A stretch of 64,000 nucleotides of DNA from Ruminococcus hominis (GTDB lineage: Bacteria > Bacillota > Clostridia > Lachnospirales > Lachnospiraceae), in assembly GCF_014287355.1 (NCBI RefSeq), contig NZ_JACOPE010000001.1:186001-250000 (forward strand), given 5' to 3'. Both the position numbers and the translations under genes were made by a program. The notes beneath the pieces were generated by a model. It was not told the origin of the DNA. It was given only the letters and a program-made list of their open reading frames with translations, and ran no database searches. The stretch's first letter is position 1. Each line of letters opens with the position of its first letter. Shown piece by piece: positions 9,436-18,573 of the stretch.

Positions 9436-9514
9436 ATCTGGCACCTCCTTTTTATGCCCGTATCCGGGCGATTTAGTTTTAAAATCTTGTGGTTTAGTAC
9501 TATAGTTTTAGATA

Positions 9515-9572
9515 ACTGACAGTGGCATGTCTCTGGTGATAAATAAGAAAAGAAAGTAGTACTACTGTCAGT
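9515..9572. repeat. Inverted repeat in replication-mobilization gap
   Basis: ACTGACAGT (9515-9523) and ACTGTCAGT (9564-9572) form a 9-bp inverted repeat with a 40-base spacer, inside the 160-bp gap between the DnaC-like gene and the small mob gene. It could be part of an attenuator, an operator or an origin. No other signal is clear in this gap. Confidence 0.4.
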
Positions 9573-9604
9573 GAAAAATAGTTATTGTGCGATGCTGCTT
9601 TGTT

Positions 9605-10462
9605 TCAACTCTGGTTTGAAGTGTGATTATCTAACAGAATTTTTTTCGTTTTTTTTAAATTAGCTGTTGCATTGTCCTGACGGATATTCCGGTTATTGAT
9701 ACGGATGGGAACACATCTCTCCAGAATCCGGTCATAAATTCGCTTGTGTGCGATATCAGCGGCGTTATTCAGCTCTGATAAAGTGAGATTGGTTGTTATG
9801 ATCAGGGGCTTTTTACTGCGGTAACGGCTGTCAATCACATTGAATACCTGTTCCAGTGCAAAGTCAGAGTTCCGTTCAATTCCGAGGTCATCAATGATCA
9901 GAAGGCTGTAGCGGTTTAAGCTGTGGATGAACTGATTCCTGTCTTCAAAATGCATTCCGGTAAGGGTATTCAGAATCCGGGAAAAGTTGGTCATCAGTAC
10001 CGGGACGCCTTTTTCCAGAAGGGCATTGGCAATGCAGCCTGCAAAGAAAGATTTTCCAGTACCGACATCGCCCCAGATGAGAAGTCCGGAAGCGTTTGCT
10101 TTCATCTCTTCCCAGTTACTTACATAATTGTGTGCAAGTTTCATTTCCGGATTGCTGCCGTTATCTTTGGCAAAGGTGTAGTCATAAAGTGATTTGTCCT
10201 GTAAGCCGCTGGTTTTGAGATGCTCTATTTCCATTTGCTTTTCATGAAGTTTTCTCTGGGCTTCCTCCTGTTCAAAGATCTCCTGCTGGCACTTACAGCG
10301 GATGGAAGGAATAAGAACCTTTCCCTGTAATTCATGCCTGCACTGTCTTGGCGTATTGCATTTGGAACAGTAGATCAGGTGATTTGTTTCGTTAAAATAT
10401 TCATCAGACTGAAGCTCTCTGTTTGGTGTGATAGCTGTTGGTTTTTCTGTAAATGTTGTCAT
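9605..10462 (-). CDS. DnaC/IstB-like AAA+ ATPase (replication helicase loader)
   Basis: This 285-residue protein has a cysteine-rich N-terminus (CSKCNTPRQC and IRCKCQQE, likely zinc ribbon). An AAA+ core follows: Walker A WGDVGTGKSFFAGC, Walker B LLIIDDLGIERNSD, sensor 1 IITTNLT and an arginine in KRIYDRILERC. DnaC-like proteins load the replicative helicase. The pairing with the RepA-like gene immediately upstream (4-bp overlap) indicates a plasmid-type replication unit inside the element. Confidence 0.88.
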   Translation of the reverse strand: MTTFTEKPTAITPNRELQSDEYFNETNHLIYCSKCNTPRQCRHELQGKVLIPSIRCKCQQEIFEQEEAQRKLHEKQMEIEHLKTSGLQDKSLYDYTFAKDNGSNPEMKLAHNYVSNWEEMKANASGLLIWGDVGTGKSFFAGCIANALLEKGVPVLMTNFSRILNTLTGMHFEDRNQFIHSLNRYSLLIIDDLGIERNSDFALEQVFNVIDSRYRSKKPLIITTNLTLSELNNAADIAHKRIYDRILERCVPIRINNRNIRQDNATANLKKTKKILLDNHTSNQS

Positions 10463-11175
10463 AATGTTTCGTATTCCTCACTTTCATAATTTCGTTGCCG
10501 GGAAACAGGATGATCCTGTCTTGCCCAACGGATGATGGTAGCTGCATGGTTTTGGTATTGCTTTCCGGTAGAAGCCATATAACCGGATAAGCGTTCCATA
10601 TAGTCCTGCCAGTCAGGGATTGTCTGCCGGATATTTTCCAGCTCCGTCTCTGACAGAAAAACATTTTGAAATGTTCCATAGGGTGAGCGTGGCTCTTTAC
10701 TCCCTCTTATTGTTAAATGGTTCTTTTTTATCTCTTTCTTATTACTGGACAGTTTTCTGTCTGTATCAGGGAAAGAATCCTGTCTGTCAATAGGACAGTT
10801 TTCTGTCTGTCTTGAGGAAAGAATTCTGTCTGTATTGCTGAGGGTTTCTTTCGGGATTTTTACATAGATCCGATTAGGGTGTCCGGGTCCCTGCCGTTTT
10901 CGGAAGATAAGCTCTTGTTTTTCCAGTACTGCCAGAGCAGTTTTCACCGTCATCTGGCTTTTGTGGAGAACTTCTGCCAGTGCTTCAATCGTAAAGTAGA
11001 GGAACACATGACCATTTGTATCTGACCAGCCCTCATTTTTCTGGGAAAGCCTTGCACGGTCGAGCAGGATCATATAAAGCATTTTGGCAGTTTCGTTTAT
11101 TTCCATGTCCAGAAGAAAACGGGGAAACATCATATAAGATGGCAGGCTTGTGTCTGCTGTCAGAAAGTCCGTCAT
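10459..11175 (-). CDS. RepA-like replication initiator (N-terminal winged helix)
   Basis: The start is set at ATG 11173-11175 (MTDFLTADTSLPSY) because GGAGGTGAACAC lies just before it. The protein has about 238 residues. The N-terminal part (PRFLLDMEINETAKMLYMILLDRARLS, then FTIEALAEVLHKSQMTVKTALAVLE) is the RepA_N/initiator winged helix of Firmicute plasmids and elements. The C-terminus is variable and contains four similar short repeats around DR.DSF/DRILSS. It overlaps the dnaC-like gene and follows parR, forming a partition-replication operon. Confidence 0.82.
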   Translation of the reverse strand: MTDFLTADTSLPSYMMFPRFLLDMEINETAKMLYMILLDRARLSQKNEGWSDTNGHVFLYFTIEALAEVLHKSQMTVKTALAVLEKQELIFRKRQGPGHPNRIYVKIPKETLSNTDRILSSRQTENCPIDRQDSFPDTDRKLSSNKKEIKKNHLTIRGSKEPRSPYGTFQNVFLSETELENIRQTIPDWQDYMERLSGYMASTGKQYQNHAATIIRWARQDHPVSRQRNYESEEYETL

Positions 11176-11199
11176 GTGTTCACCTCCAATCACAATGGT

Positions 11200-11583
11200 T
11201 TATTCTCCAAGAAAATCCCAGTCTATATCACGATCCGGCTGTTCTTTTTCAGGAGCTGGAAAGGGCATCCTGATGGGGGATTCCCTTTCCAACATGCCTG
11301 CAGTCAGCCCGGACAGAAAAATCGGCAATGACTGTTTCAGGCTGTGTTCTACTGCTTCTACAATCTGTTTCACAAAAAGTTCTTCCCGTTCCCTTGTTTC
11401 CAGATAGGGATCAGCCTGAGTGCGGTAGTAGCGGTCAAAATAATCGACCAGTGCAAGGGAGATTACCTGGCTGTAAGATTTAAAATTCTGTCTGTCCATC
11501 GTCTGTAAATATTCCCAGGCTCTCCGCTGCTGGTCTTTGTCCAGATTAAATCGCAGGTTTGTGTTGCGGATATGGTTCTGCAT
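11200..11583 (-). CDS. ParR-like centromere-binding protein
   Basis: This 127-residue protein has an N-terminal ribbon-helix-helix-like segment (NTNLRFNLDKDQQRRAWEYL, then SYSQVISLALVDYFDRYY) and a proline-rich acidic tail (PEKEQPDRDIDWDFLGE). ParR proteins bind parC and the ParM filament end. It lies 3 bp after parM, as in ParMRC type II partition systems. The family call rests mostly on gene order. Confidence 0.75.
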   Translation of the reverse strand: MQNHIRNTNLRFNLDKDQQRRAWEYLQTMDRQNFKSYSQVISLALVDYFDRYYRTQADPYLETREREELFVKQIVEAVEHSLKQSLPIFLSGLTAGMLERESPIRMPFPAPEKEQPDRDIDWDFLGE

Positions 11584-11586
11584 GGC

Positions 11587-12504
11587 TTATCCCCTCCTTT
11601 TCAGGCTCATATAAGCCAGAGATTCATAACCTTTGGCAGTGGCACAGATATCATCAAGGATGGTAACTCGTGATTTGTCATACGCTCCAAAGTTACGGAT
11701 CAGGCATCCACCGCCTCCGACCACATACAGGCGCATCAGGCCAGGATTGTATTCATATTTGCGGAGCGTGGCAAAAATATCTGTGACATACTGTCTGGCA
11801 ACAGCAGTAATACAATCCAGATAAGACGCTGAAATGTCAGCGGTTCCAAACCGCAGAATCTGCTCTACGGTAGATTCTTCAATCTTTACTCCGAAGTTGT
11901 CCAGAACAGCGTTTTTAGCGGCAATCATGCATTGGTTTACGCCAAACTTTTCTGTCCAGCACCGGCTTTCCTGTGCTTTCTTATTATTGATATACAGAAT
12001 GTTCATGGTTCCGTTGCCGATATCTGCAAGAAGATTTGTCCCCTTGAAATCTCCAAGTCGGTTTACGATAGCCGGATATCCCTGCGGGTAAAGGCTGCAT
12101 CCCACAAAACGGAGATGATACTCTTTGCTGTTAAATCGGTAATGGACTTCTGGATTCTGGAGCAGATAGGAACGGAAATCTTCTCTCTGGTTTCTGATCC
12201 ATGTCAGAGGAAGCCCGGCAGCCAGATGAACGTCTGCTTCACGGATGGAAAAGACATTCAGTTCCCTTGCAATCGCCATGAGAGTTAGAAGATAATATTC
12301 TTCGTCCATAGCTTTATCTGGGATAAATTCTTTGTGTCCTTCGCCAATCCGGTAGTAAATGCCGTTATATTCCAGAATATTCCCGGTGAAGATGGGTTCT
12401 GTTTCATAGGCTTTGATTCCGGTTGGTGTGACGGTATTTGCTGTTTTCATGTTGCCGTAGCCGTGATCTACAGCAATGATTTTTGTGTTTCTGAGTTCTC
12501 GCAT
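11587..12504 (-). CDS. parM: ParM/StbA-like plasmid segregation actin homologue
   Basis: The start is placed at ATG 12502-12504 (MRELRNTKIIAVDHGYGNMK) behind GGAGGTG; a longer in-frame extension upstream lacks a site and is rejected. The protein has about 305 residues. It shows the actin-type phosphate 1 loop (VDHGYGNMKTA), phosphate 2 (LLADIGNGTMNILYI) and the adenosine motif (LYVVGGGGCLIRNF). ParM forms filaments that separate sister copies. Its presence suggests the element spends time as a replicating circle that needs stable inheritance. Confidence 0.88.
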   Translation of the reverse strand: MRELRNTKIIAVDHGYGNMKTANTVTPTGIKAYETEPIFTGNILEYNGIYYRIGEGHKEFIPDKAMDEEYYLLTLMAIARELNVFSIREADVHLAAGLPLTWIRNQREDFRSYLLQNPEVHYRFNSKEYHLRFVGCSLYPQGYPAIVNRLGDFKGTNLLADIGNGTMNILYINNKKAQESRCWTEKFGVNQCMIAAKNAVLDNFGVKIEESTVEQILRFGTADISASYLDCITAVARQYVTDIFATLRKYEYNPGLMRLYVVGGGGCLIRNFGAYDKSRVTILDDICATAKGYESLAYMSLKRRG

Positions 12505-13041
12505 AAAAAACACCTCCATTTTCGTATTGATTAATTCAGCAGGCTGTACCGGTGTGGTACTGCTTTGCTGTGAGATAAGCATACGAAAGTTGGAGGAAAA
12601 AGACATTGAGGGAAAATTGAGTTGGAATTGAAAAATAGGATATAATTTTGTAAAATAGAGCAATTTCTTTAGTTTTTTATAGCCCTGCATTTTTTTGTTA
12701 TAAACGTTCATTAAATGTTGACATGTTATTATATAAATGGTAAAATTGTACAATAAAACGTGGAAAGTTGGATGGAATTTATTGAATTATAATAAAACTA
12801 ATCGTACTTAACTGGCGGCTTATGTATTTGTAGAACTTAGAATAATAGAAAATTTAAAATATTATCAATTTTTACAGCTGTTGCAATGCTTTCAGTAGGA
12901 ACAACAGTTTTTGCAAGTCCTTAACTGTTGTTTGATAAGGAGTGTAGTTTTATACAAATAGTGATATTATTGCAAAAAACTAGGATTTTATAAAAATAAA
13001 AAAATCAAGTCTATAGCTGTTTGAAGTGAGGAGAAAAGCGT
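12505..13041. other. Gap upstream of parM: possible parC, and a signal-peptide remnant
   Basis: The 537-bp gap holds two copies of GAAAGTTGGA (12585-12594 and 12763-12772), which may belong to a parC centromere or promoter region. At 12841-12924 a frame reads RKFKILSIFTAVAMLSV then GTTVFASP and a stop: a textbook signal peptide with an in-frame TAG just upstream, no start codon and no mature protein. It is probably debris of a secreted or bacteriocin-related gene. The rest is AT-rich with no further clear gene. Confidence 0.5.
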
Positions 13042-13797
13042 ATGAGAAATGTGTTGGCAACGGACATAAAAAACAATATTCGAAGCATTCGCTTTATTTT
13101 GGGGATTTTTCTAATCGTTTCGGCTACCCTGATGTCTGAGCATGAGATGTTGCAGAAGATCATAAATGCAGGCGGATCTGCAGAAGGACCAGGCTGGTTC
13201 GTAGCATACACCTATTGTATGAACAGCGTTAATATGCTTCTGTTTGTTCCCATTGCTGTTGCTTTTGCGGGTGGAGAGAATACGGAGGCTGAGCTGCACA
13301 GTCGTTTTTTTCTGTTCAGTTATATCCGTTCAGGGAGAAAACAGTATCTCGTAGGAAAAGCAGCAGGATTGTTGGTCTCCGGAGGTTTGACAGCTTTTTT
13401 AGCCATGGTGTTCCTTCTTGTAATCTGTATACTGAGGTTCGGTCAGTATCCTTCTCTGATTGACGGAAATTATGAGATGGCAGTGCTTGTGGGCAGAACG
13501 GCGGTAAGCTTTCTGAGATTGTTTTTAAATGGCGCTTTTTGGGCGCTAATTGGCGGTACGTCGGCTGTCATAACAAAAAATCGCTATATGTCCTATGCCG
13601 TTCCTTTTATTCTTTATTATGTCCTGACCGTATTTCAGGAGCGTTACTATCAAAAAGCATTCTTTCTGAGTCCCCGCTATTGGGCGGCGTCTATTTACTA
13701 CAATGATATCTTCTGCATTGCTATATTAGCGGTTGGAAGTTTTTTAACGGCACTGATCTTTATGTGCGCAATAGAAAGAAGGTTGCGGTATGCGTGA
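13042..13797 (+). CDS. ABC transporter membrane protein (ABC-2-like), first of pair
   Basis: This 251-residue hydrophobic protein has about six membrane helices (for example ILGIFLIVSATLM, GGLTAFLAMVFLLVICIL, IAILAVGSFLTALIFM). It starts behind GTGAGGAGAAAAGCG. It overlaps the next permease by 8 bp, and an ATPase follows, giving a typical two-permease export system. Such systems often give immunity to or export peptides. The substrate is unknown; nearby RiPP-like remnants make a peptide plausible. Confidence 0.75.
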   Translation: MRNVLATDIKNNIRSIRFILGIFLIVSATLMSEHEMLQKIINAGGSAEGPGWFVAYTYCMNSVNMLLFVPIAVAFAGGENTEAELHSRFFLFSYIRSGRKQYLVGKAAGLLVSGGLTAFLAMVFLLVICILRFGQYPSLIDGNYEMAVLVGRTAVSFLRLFLNGAFWALIGGTSAVITKNRYMSYAVPFILYYVLTVFQERYYQKAFFLSPRYWAASIYYNDIFCIAILAVGSFLTALIFMCAIERRLRYA

Positions 13798-14683
13798 TAT
13801 TAAACAGGCTTTTTGGATTGCAGGCCAGAATTTCTATGGATGGAAAAAAAGTCCGAGGATCTGGATGACCTTTATTTTGGCAGCTATATTATGTCTGATG
13901 CTGTCGGATCAGATTATTTCCCATGCGATAAAATATGAGACAATCCTTCAGGTATTCGAGCCGTTTATTTGGACATATGGGGATGCATCCTCTGTTATGC
14001 TGTCCTCCCTGCTTTTAATCCTGCTCTTTGCGGACATGCCATTTATCAGTCAGGCAACTCCGTATTGGCTTGTACGCACAAAACGGAAGATATGGCTTGC
14101 GGGTCAGATTATCTATGTGATCCTGGCGACTGTGATCTATAATATTTTTTTGGCTGTGATGCTTGGAATTATGGGAGCTCCCTTTTCCTTTACGGGAAAT
14201 GTGTGGAGCGAAACAGCGGCAATGTTGGGCTATGGCGGTGGGGAGAGCATAACCGTTCCTGTTTCCATAAAAACAATGGAAAGCTCAACTCCTTATATGT
14301 GCGCAGCAATAGTGTTTGGACTTGTACTTTTATATACTCTTTTTATCGCAGTTCTCATGTTGTTTTTAAATCTGGCTGCGGGAAATATGGCAGGGGTGAT
14401 CGGTGCTTTTGCAGTCAGTCTGTATGGGCTCCTGCTGAACCCAGATGTTTTCCGGAAACTGTTTCATTTTACAGAAAGTCAGGAATATAGGGCGAACGTG
14501 TTCTGCGGCTGGCTGTCTCCGTTGAACCAAGCTACCTTTCCCATGCACAGCTTTGGTTATGATTACCTGCCAGGGATCGGGATGAGCATGTTCATATTTG
14601 CAATATTAATCATAGCGCTGATCGGCTTGTCAGCCGTCCGAATTAAGGGCTATAATTTCTCTTTTACGCAGACAAACGAATAA
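13790..14683 (+). CDS. ABC transporter membrane protein, second of pair
   Basis: This 297-residue protein has six or so predicted membrane helices (ILAAILCLMLSD, LIYVILATVIYNIFLAVMLGI, IVFGLVLLYTLFIAVLMLFL). No close family was recognised. It overlaps the previous gene, and its stop codon directly precedes the ATPase gene's ribosome site, so the three form one translationally coupled unit. Confidence 0.72.
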   Translation: MRDIKQAFWIAGQNFYGWKKSPRIWMTFILAAILCLMLSDQIISHAIKYETILQVFEPFIWTYGDASSVMLSSLLLILLFADMPFISQATPYWLVRTKRKIWLAGQIIYVILATVIYNIFLAVMLGIMGAPFSFTGNVWSETAAMLGYGGGESITVPVSIKTMESSTPYMCAAIVFGLVLLYTLFIAVLMLFLNLAAGNMAGVIGAFAVSLYGLLLNPDVFRKLFHFTESQEYRANVFCGWLSPLNQATFPMHSFGYDYLPGIGMSMFIFAILIIALIGLSAVRIKGYNFSFTQTNE

Positions 14684-14695
14684 ATGGAGGGCAAA

Positions 14696-15337
14696 ATGGA
14701 ATATGCAATCAGGTTGAAGGGACTGACAAAATCCTTTCAAAAAGAAAAAGTATTAAAGAACATTACCCATGATTTTGAAAAAGGGAAGATTCATGGGATT
14801 ATGGGGTTTAACGGTTCAGGGAAAACCGTAATGTTTAAATGCATCTGTGGATTTTTACAACCTGAGAGCGGCACAGTGCTCGTAGGGGGAAAACAGATCG
14901 GGAAGGAGCTGGACTTTCCAGATTCCGTAGGCATTATCATTGAAAACCCTGGCTTCTTTCTGGATCTCAGCGGTTTTGCGAATTTAAAGAGACTGGCGTC
15001 TCTGAAACACCGTATTTCCGATGACGATGTGAGGGCGACGATGCGTGCCCTAGGGCTTGATCCTCTGTCTAAAAAGAAGGTAGGACAGTATTCTCTTGGA
15101 ATGCGTGAACGTCTTGGTATCGCACAGGCAATCATGGAAGATCCGGAGCTTTTGATATTGGACGAGCCTTTTAATGGTCTGGACAAGCAGGGGGCAGGAG
15201 AGGTCTGCGAGCTTTTGCGGGGATTAAAGGAACGAGGGAAGACTATTCTTATCGCAGCACATAACATGCTGGAGATCGAATGGCTCTGCGATACGATCTG
15301 TGAGATGGATGCAGGTGTCCTGACGCAGATAAAATAA
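14696..15337 (+). CDS. ABC transporter ATP-binding protein
   Basis: The start is placed at ATG 14696 because the upstream ATGGAGG contains the ribosome site. The protein has about 213 residues, with Walker A GFNGSGKTVMFK, signature YSLGMRERLGIAQAI, Walker B LLILDEPFNGLD and switch His in IAAHNM. The short C-terminus and the YSLGM signature are typical of the CcmA/BcrA-type exporters. It works with the two preceding permeases. Confidence 0.9.
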   Translation: MEYAIRLKGLTKSFQKEKVLKNITHDFEKGKIHGIMGFNGSGKTVMFKCICGFLQPESGTVLVGGKQIGKELDFPDSVGIIIENPGFFLDLSGFANLKRLASLKHRISDDDVRATMRALGLDPLSKKKVGQYSLGMRERLGIAQAIMEDPELLILDEPFNGLDKQGAGEVCELLRGLKERGKTILIAAHNMLEIEWLCDTICEMDAGVLTQIK

Positions 15338-15410
15338 AAATACGGGGGAAAGAGTTTATAATTGAAGTTTCGTGAAAAAGCGACAATTCTATAAGATATA
15401 TGGAGGAAAA

Positions 15411-16931
15411 ATGAAAAAAAGTGTTTTAGCAATTATGGTAGGTGCGTTGTGTATTATTCTTTCCAGCTGTCAGGAAACACCAGAGGAGAGTTCGGTAGTC
15501 AGCAAAGTGGATGGGATTAGCGAGGCGGCTGTCTGTGAACCTCTTAAAAAAGGAGAAAAGAGAGAGACAAATGTTCCAACGCATTGGAAATTTGAAGAAA
15601 AGAAAAGCAACGACCGTGTGGTTATCCAGGCAGATATTAAGTTGGCCGAACAAAGCATTGGCAATCTTCCAGTCATAGAGATGCAAAATCACGAGTTAAC
15701 GCAGGAAGAACTGAATGGATTGATTGATTATTTTACGGACGGTGAGGAACTATATATGCCACAGATGGTGACAAAGGATGCGTATCAGGAAGTGTTAGAC
15801 AGGATTTCCAGCAAGGAAGGAAGTTACTTGCAATCAGCATATTCTACATCGATTGCAGGGATTCAAAACGCAACCCGAGAGGGGATGGAGCTTGCACCGG
15901 ATGAAGCGTCTGCACCGGAAAAGATGGAGATAAAATTTCAAAAAAAAACAGAGGATCACGGTGTGGAAGCGGCACGGAGTTGGATGAGTACTGAATTGGA
16001 AAACACAGATACAGAGGATTATTTTACTGCAGATGTGGGCGAGGACAGGAAGGCATATATAGAAGCAGAGCGGTATAATCAGGAAATTGACAATGACAGT
16101 AGTTTTCTCTGGATGGAGGGTTCTAATTTTATAGAAGAAGAAACAATAGAAACTGAGGAAATGCAGAGTGAGTATTACAGTAGCTTTGGCATGGATACCA
16201 ACGGCTATACAGAGAAATTTCATGAACTGGCAGATGCGTATCGAAAGTGCATGGACAAGATCACCTTTACAGAGGAAGATGGAAAGGAACAGGCAGAACA
16301 AGTTTTAGAGGATTTAGGTATCGATGGAATGGGCCTTGTAGATTCTGATCGTACCGTGTGGTTCCCGAATGGCGCATGTTCAGAGCGCAATGGTCTGGGA
16401 CTTGGTAGTGATGCTTTGTGGCAGGGAGATCTGGATAGAGGATTACCGGGATATCTGTATTGTTTTTCGAAAAGTGTAGAGGGTATTACTTCAGTTCCTG
16501 ATGGCGTGGTTGCGGAAGAAACAGTGGATAGTTATGTGCCTCCGTTCCAGGTAGAAACAATCTCTATTCTGATAACAGAGGAAGGAATTAAATATTTTAA
16601 ATGGGATGGGATATCGGAAGAAGTCTGTACGGTGACGGAAAATACAAAGCTTCTGCCTTTTGAAAAAATACAGGCAAAGCTGACAGATCAGATTTTTTAT
16701 TGGTATTCCGGAAAAGGCCAGTCTGCCAACGACACTACCGCACTGGAGTATGATGTGGTAAACGCAAAATTGCAGTATACTTATACCACAGCCTATCAGG
16801 AGCCGAAACACGCATGGTTGGTTCCAGCATGGATTTTTACTGTCAGGGAAAGTATTGGTGGAAATTCTCTACAGGAGCTTTCTTATGTGATCAATGCTTA
16901 TGATGGCAGTGTGATTGGAGAAGCATATTAG
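15411..16931 (+). CDS. Large surface lipoprotein of unknown function (possibly DUF6034-like)
   Basis: The start is placed at ATG 15411 behind TATGGAGGAAAA, giving 506 residues. It begins MKKSVLAIMVGALCIILSSC, a lipoprotein signal with lipobox LSSC. The mature protein is acidic with no membrane segment. Near the C-terminus it has a repeated-fold region ending YVINAYDGSVIGEAY, reminiscent of PepSY-like or two-component accessory lipoproteins. I recall similar proteins labelled DUF6034 beside ABC exporters in gut Firmicutes, but this is not certain. It closes the exporter operon, 73 bp after the ATPase. Confidence 0.65.
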   Translation: MKKSVLAIMVGALCIILSSCQETPEESSVVSKVDGISEAAVCEPLKKGEKRETNVPTHWKFEEKKSNDRVVIQADIKLAEQSIGNLPVIEMQNHELTQEELNGLIDYFTDGEELYMPQMVTKDAYQEVLDRISSKEGSYLQSAYSTSIAGIQNATREGMELAPDEASAPEKMEIKFQKKTEDHGVEAARSWMSTELENTDTEDYFTADVGEDRKAYIEAERYNQEIDNDSSFLWMEGSNFIEEETIETEEMQSEYYSSFGMDTNGYTEKFHELADAYRKCMDKITFTEEDGKEQAEQVLEDLGIDGMGLVDSDRTVWFPNGACSERNGLGLGSDALWQGDLDRGLPGYLYCFSKSVEGITSVPDGVVAEETVDSYVPPFQVETISILITEEGIKYFKWDGISEEVCTVTENTKLLPFEKIQAKLTDQIFYWYSGKGQSANDTTALEYDVVNAKLQYTYTTAYQEPKHAWLVPAWIFTVRESIGGNSLQELSYVINAYDGSVIGEAY

Positions 16932-17040
16932 GGTTCAGCGACACTTGAATTTTTATTGACCATAGAATTACAAGGTTTATCATGAGAATAATAAATATGC
17001 GATATTTGGCTTGGATATATAACAGGTAAGAATAGGAATA

Positions 17041-17265
17041 GTGCAAATGATTAAGCTCGCATTGATTGATAACGGTATACCTTATCATATGAGAAATAAC
17101 AGGAATCAAAGGATTGTTCATAAATCTTTTTTGGCTTCTAAATGCGATCCAAGTGAGTATAAAGACGATAAATCATTCCATGGCGCTGTATGCGTCGGAA
17201 TTATCACAAGCATATGTAGTGATATAGAATTATGGGACTTAGTCAGAACGGTTATTACGCAATAA
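17041..17265 (+). pseudogene. Fragment of subtilisin-like (S8) peptidase N-terminus
   Basis: A 74-residue frame contains IKLALIDNGI (the Asp motif of subtilases), then HGAVCVGIIT (the His motif). It then ends after IELWDLVRTVITQ, without the Ser motif. Small subtilases of this type occur in RiPP clusters as leader proteases. The gene is cut after about 60 residues, so it cannot be a working protease. An overlapping short frame follows. Confidence 0.55.
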
Positions 17266-17432
17266 ATCTGCAGAAAAATCCTTTAGATGAAAATGTAATT
17301 CCTTTAGAATATTATGACGATTCCAATGAGTCATTGAACGATATCCTTTATACAGTATATATAGCTTATGAACCTGATATTATTCTTTTGAATCAAGAGG
17401 AAGAAATATTTGAAAGTAGTAAGGCATGCTAG
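17232..17432 (+). CDS. Short ORF of unknown function between protease and exporter fragments
   Basis: A 66-residue acidic frame (from MGLSQNGYYAINLQKNP to EEEIFESSKAC) overlaps the protease fragment and the exporter fragment in different frames. No family was recognised. It is most likely the tail of a deleted gene of the same peptide cluster, since both neighbours are broken. It has no good ribosome site. Confidence 0.3.
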   Translation: MGLSQNGYYAINLQKNPLDENVIPLEYYDDSNESLNDILYTVYIAYEPDIILLNQEEEIFESSKAC

Positions 17433-18385
17433 ATGAATATAGTACTGTCAGTGTTGTAGTAATAGACACGGTTGTAAATGCGTTATTATATATATTAAGT
17501 GGGCTTTTTATAATAAAAGGAGAATTCACTATAGGCGGAGCATTTGCTTTTATTACATATAGTGCATATGTTGTAAATCCAATTTCAGCATTGATAAACA
17601 TTAAATATTATTTTGCGCAAATTGAGCCATCGGCAAAACGTCTTTTTGAGTTATGGGGACAACCGGAAGAATTGGAAATGAAATTATGTGAAATGAAACC
17701 TGAGAAAATTTATCAAGATAGGGATATGGTTTTTGAAGTAAAAAATCTTGTCTTTGGTTATGAACCAGGACACCCTATTTTAAATGGTATTTCACTATGT
17801 GTAAAAAAAGGGGAACGAATTGCGATCGTAGGAGAAAATGGAAGTGGCAAATCAACACTTTTGAACCTTTTGGCGGGATTCTACCGGCCACAAAAAGGAA
17901 TAATAAAATTGTATGGAGCTCCTGTGGAATTGATGGATATACAAGATATGAGAAATAGAATTGCGGTTATAAGCCAAAGGCCATATCTATTCCAAGGGAC
18001 TATAGAGGAGAATGTTAATATCGATGGAAAGGCGTCAAGAGATGCAGTTGTTGAAGCATGTAGAAAAAGTGGTGCTTTAGGTTTTATTGAAAAATTGGAT
18101 CATGGATTTGGACAAAAAATTGGACAAGATGGTGCAAAACTTTCTGGAGGAGAAAGACAAAAGATAGCTGTAGCTAGGGCTCTGCTGAAAAATGCAGACA
18201 TTTTACTTATGGATGAGGCTACAGAAGGATTTGATGTTGAATCAAATGAAGCTTTACGTGAGTTATTACATAGTGAATTAAAAAATAAGACTATCGTTTT
18301 TATTACGCATAAGTATAAAGAACTGGAAAGTGTTGATAAAGTATATCGCCTTTCAAAAGGAATTTTAGAATTGGTGCGGAGTTAG
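17426..18385 (+). pseudogene. Truncated ABC exporter: last membrane helices plus complete ATPase domain
   Basis: The 319-residue frame starts in the middle of an exporter membrane domain (ALLYILSGLFIIKGEFTIGG). It contains a full nucleotide-binding domain: Walker A GENGSGKST, Q-loop ISQRPYLFQGT, signature LSGGERQKIAVARAL, Walker B ILLMDEATEGFD and H-loop FITHK. A normal fused exporter needs about 200-300 more N-terminal residues, so this copy is probably inactive. Codon use is more AT-rich than in the 13042-16931 block. It belongs to a decayed peptide-export cluster. Confidence 0.75.
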
Positions 18386-18573
18386 AGATATAAATTTCTA
18401 ATAGAACTGAGCCACTATGCATTTGACATATTGTATCAAACAGTAGGTTGATGACGAGATGATTGTAATGTATCGCAGATTGAACAAGCAGAGGAGCATA
18501 TTTACAAGTTCTCAGGCATTGATGAAGGCAATATACCTAGACTATAAAAAATTTGAGATAGGAGGAGCGAAAA
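18386..18573. other. Gap before peptide candidate with one short orphan reading frame
   Basis: A stretch at about 18455-18540 reads NVSQIEQAEEHIYKFSGIDE then GNIPRL and a stop, without a start codon. It looks like the C-terminus of a lost gene. Nothing else is clear in these 188 bp. Confidence 0.3.

Noticed and set aside
12505..12753. N-terminal extension of parM by about 80 residues
   Set aside because: The extension has no ribosome site, is unlike ParM, and the internal ATG at 12502-12504 has GGAGGTG at ideal spacing.
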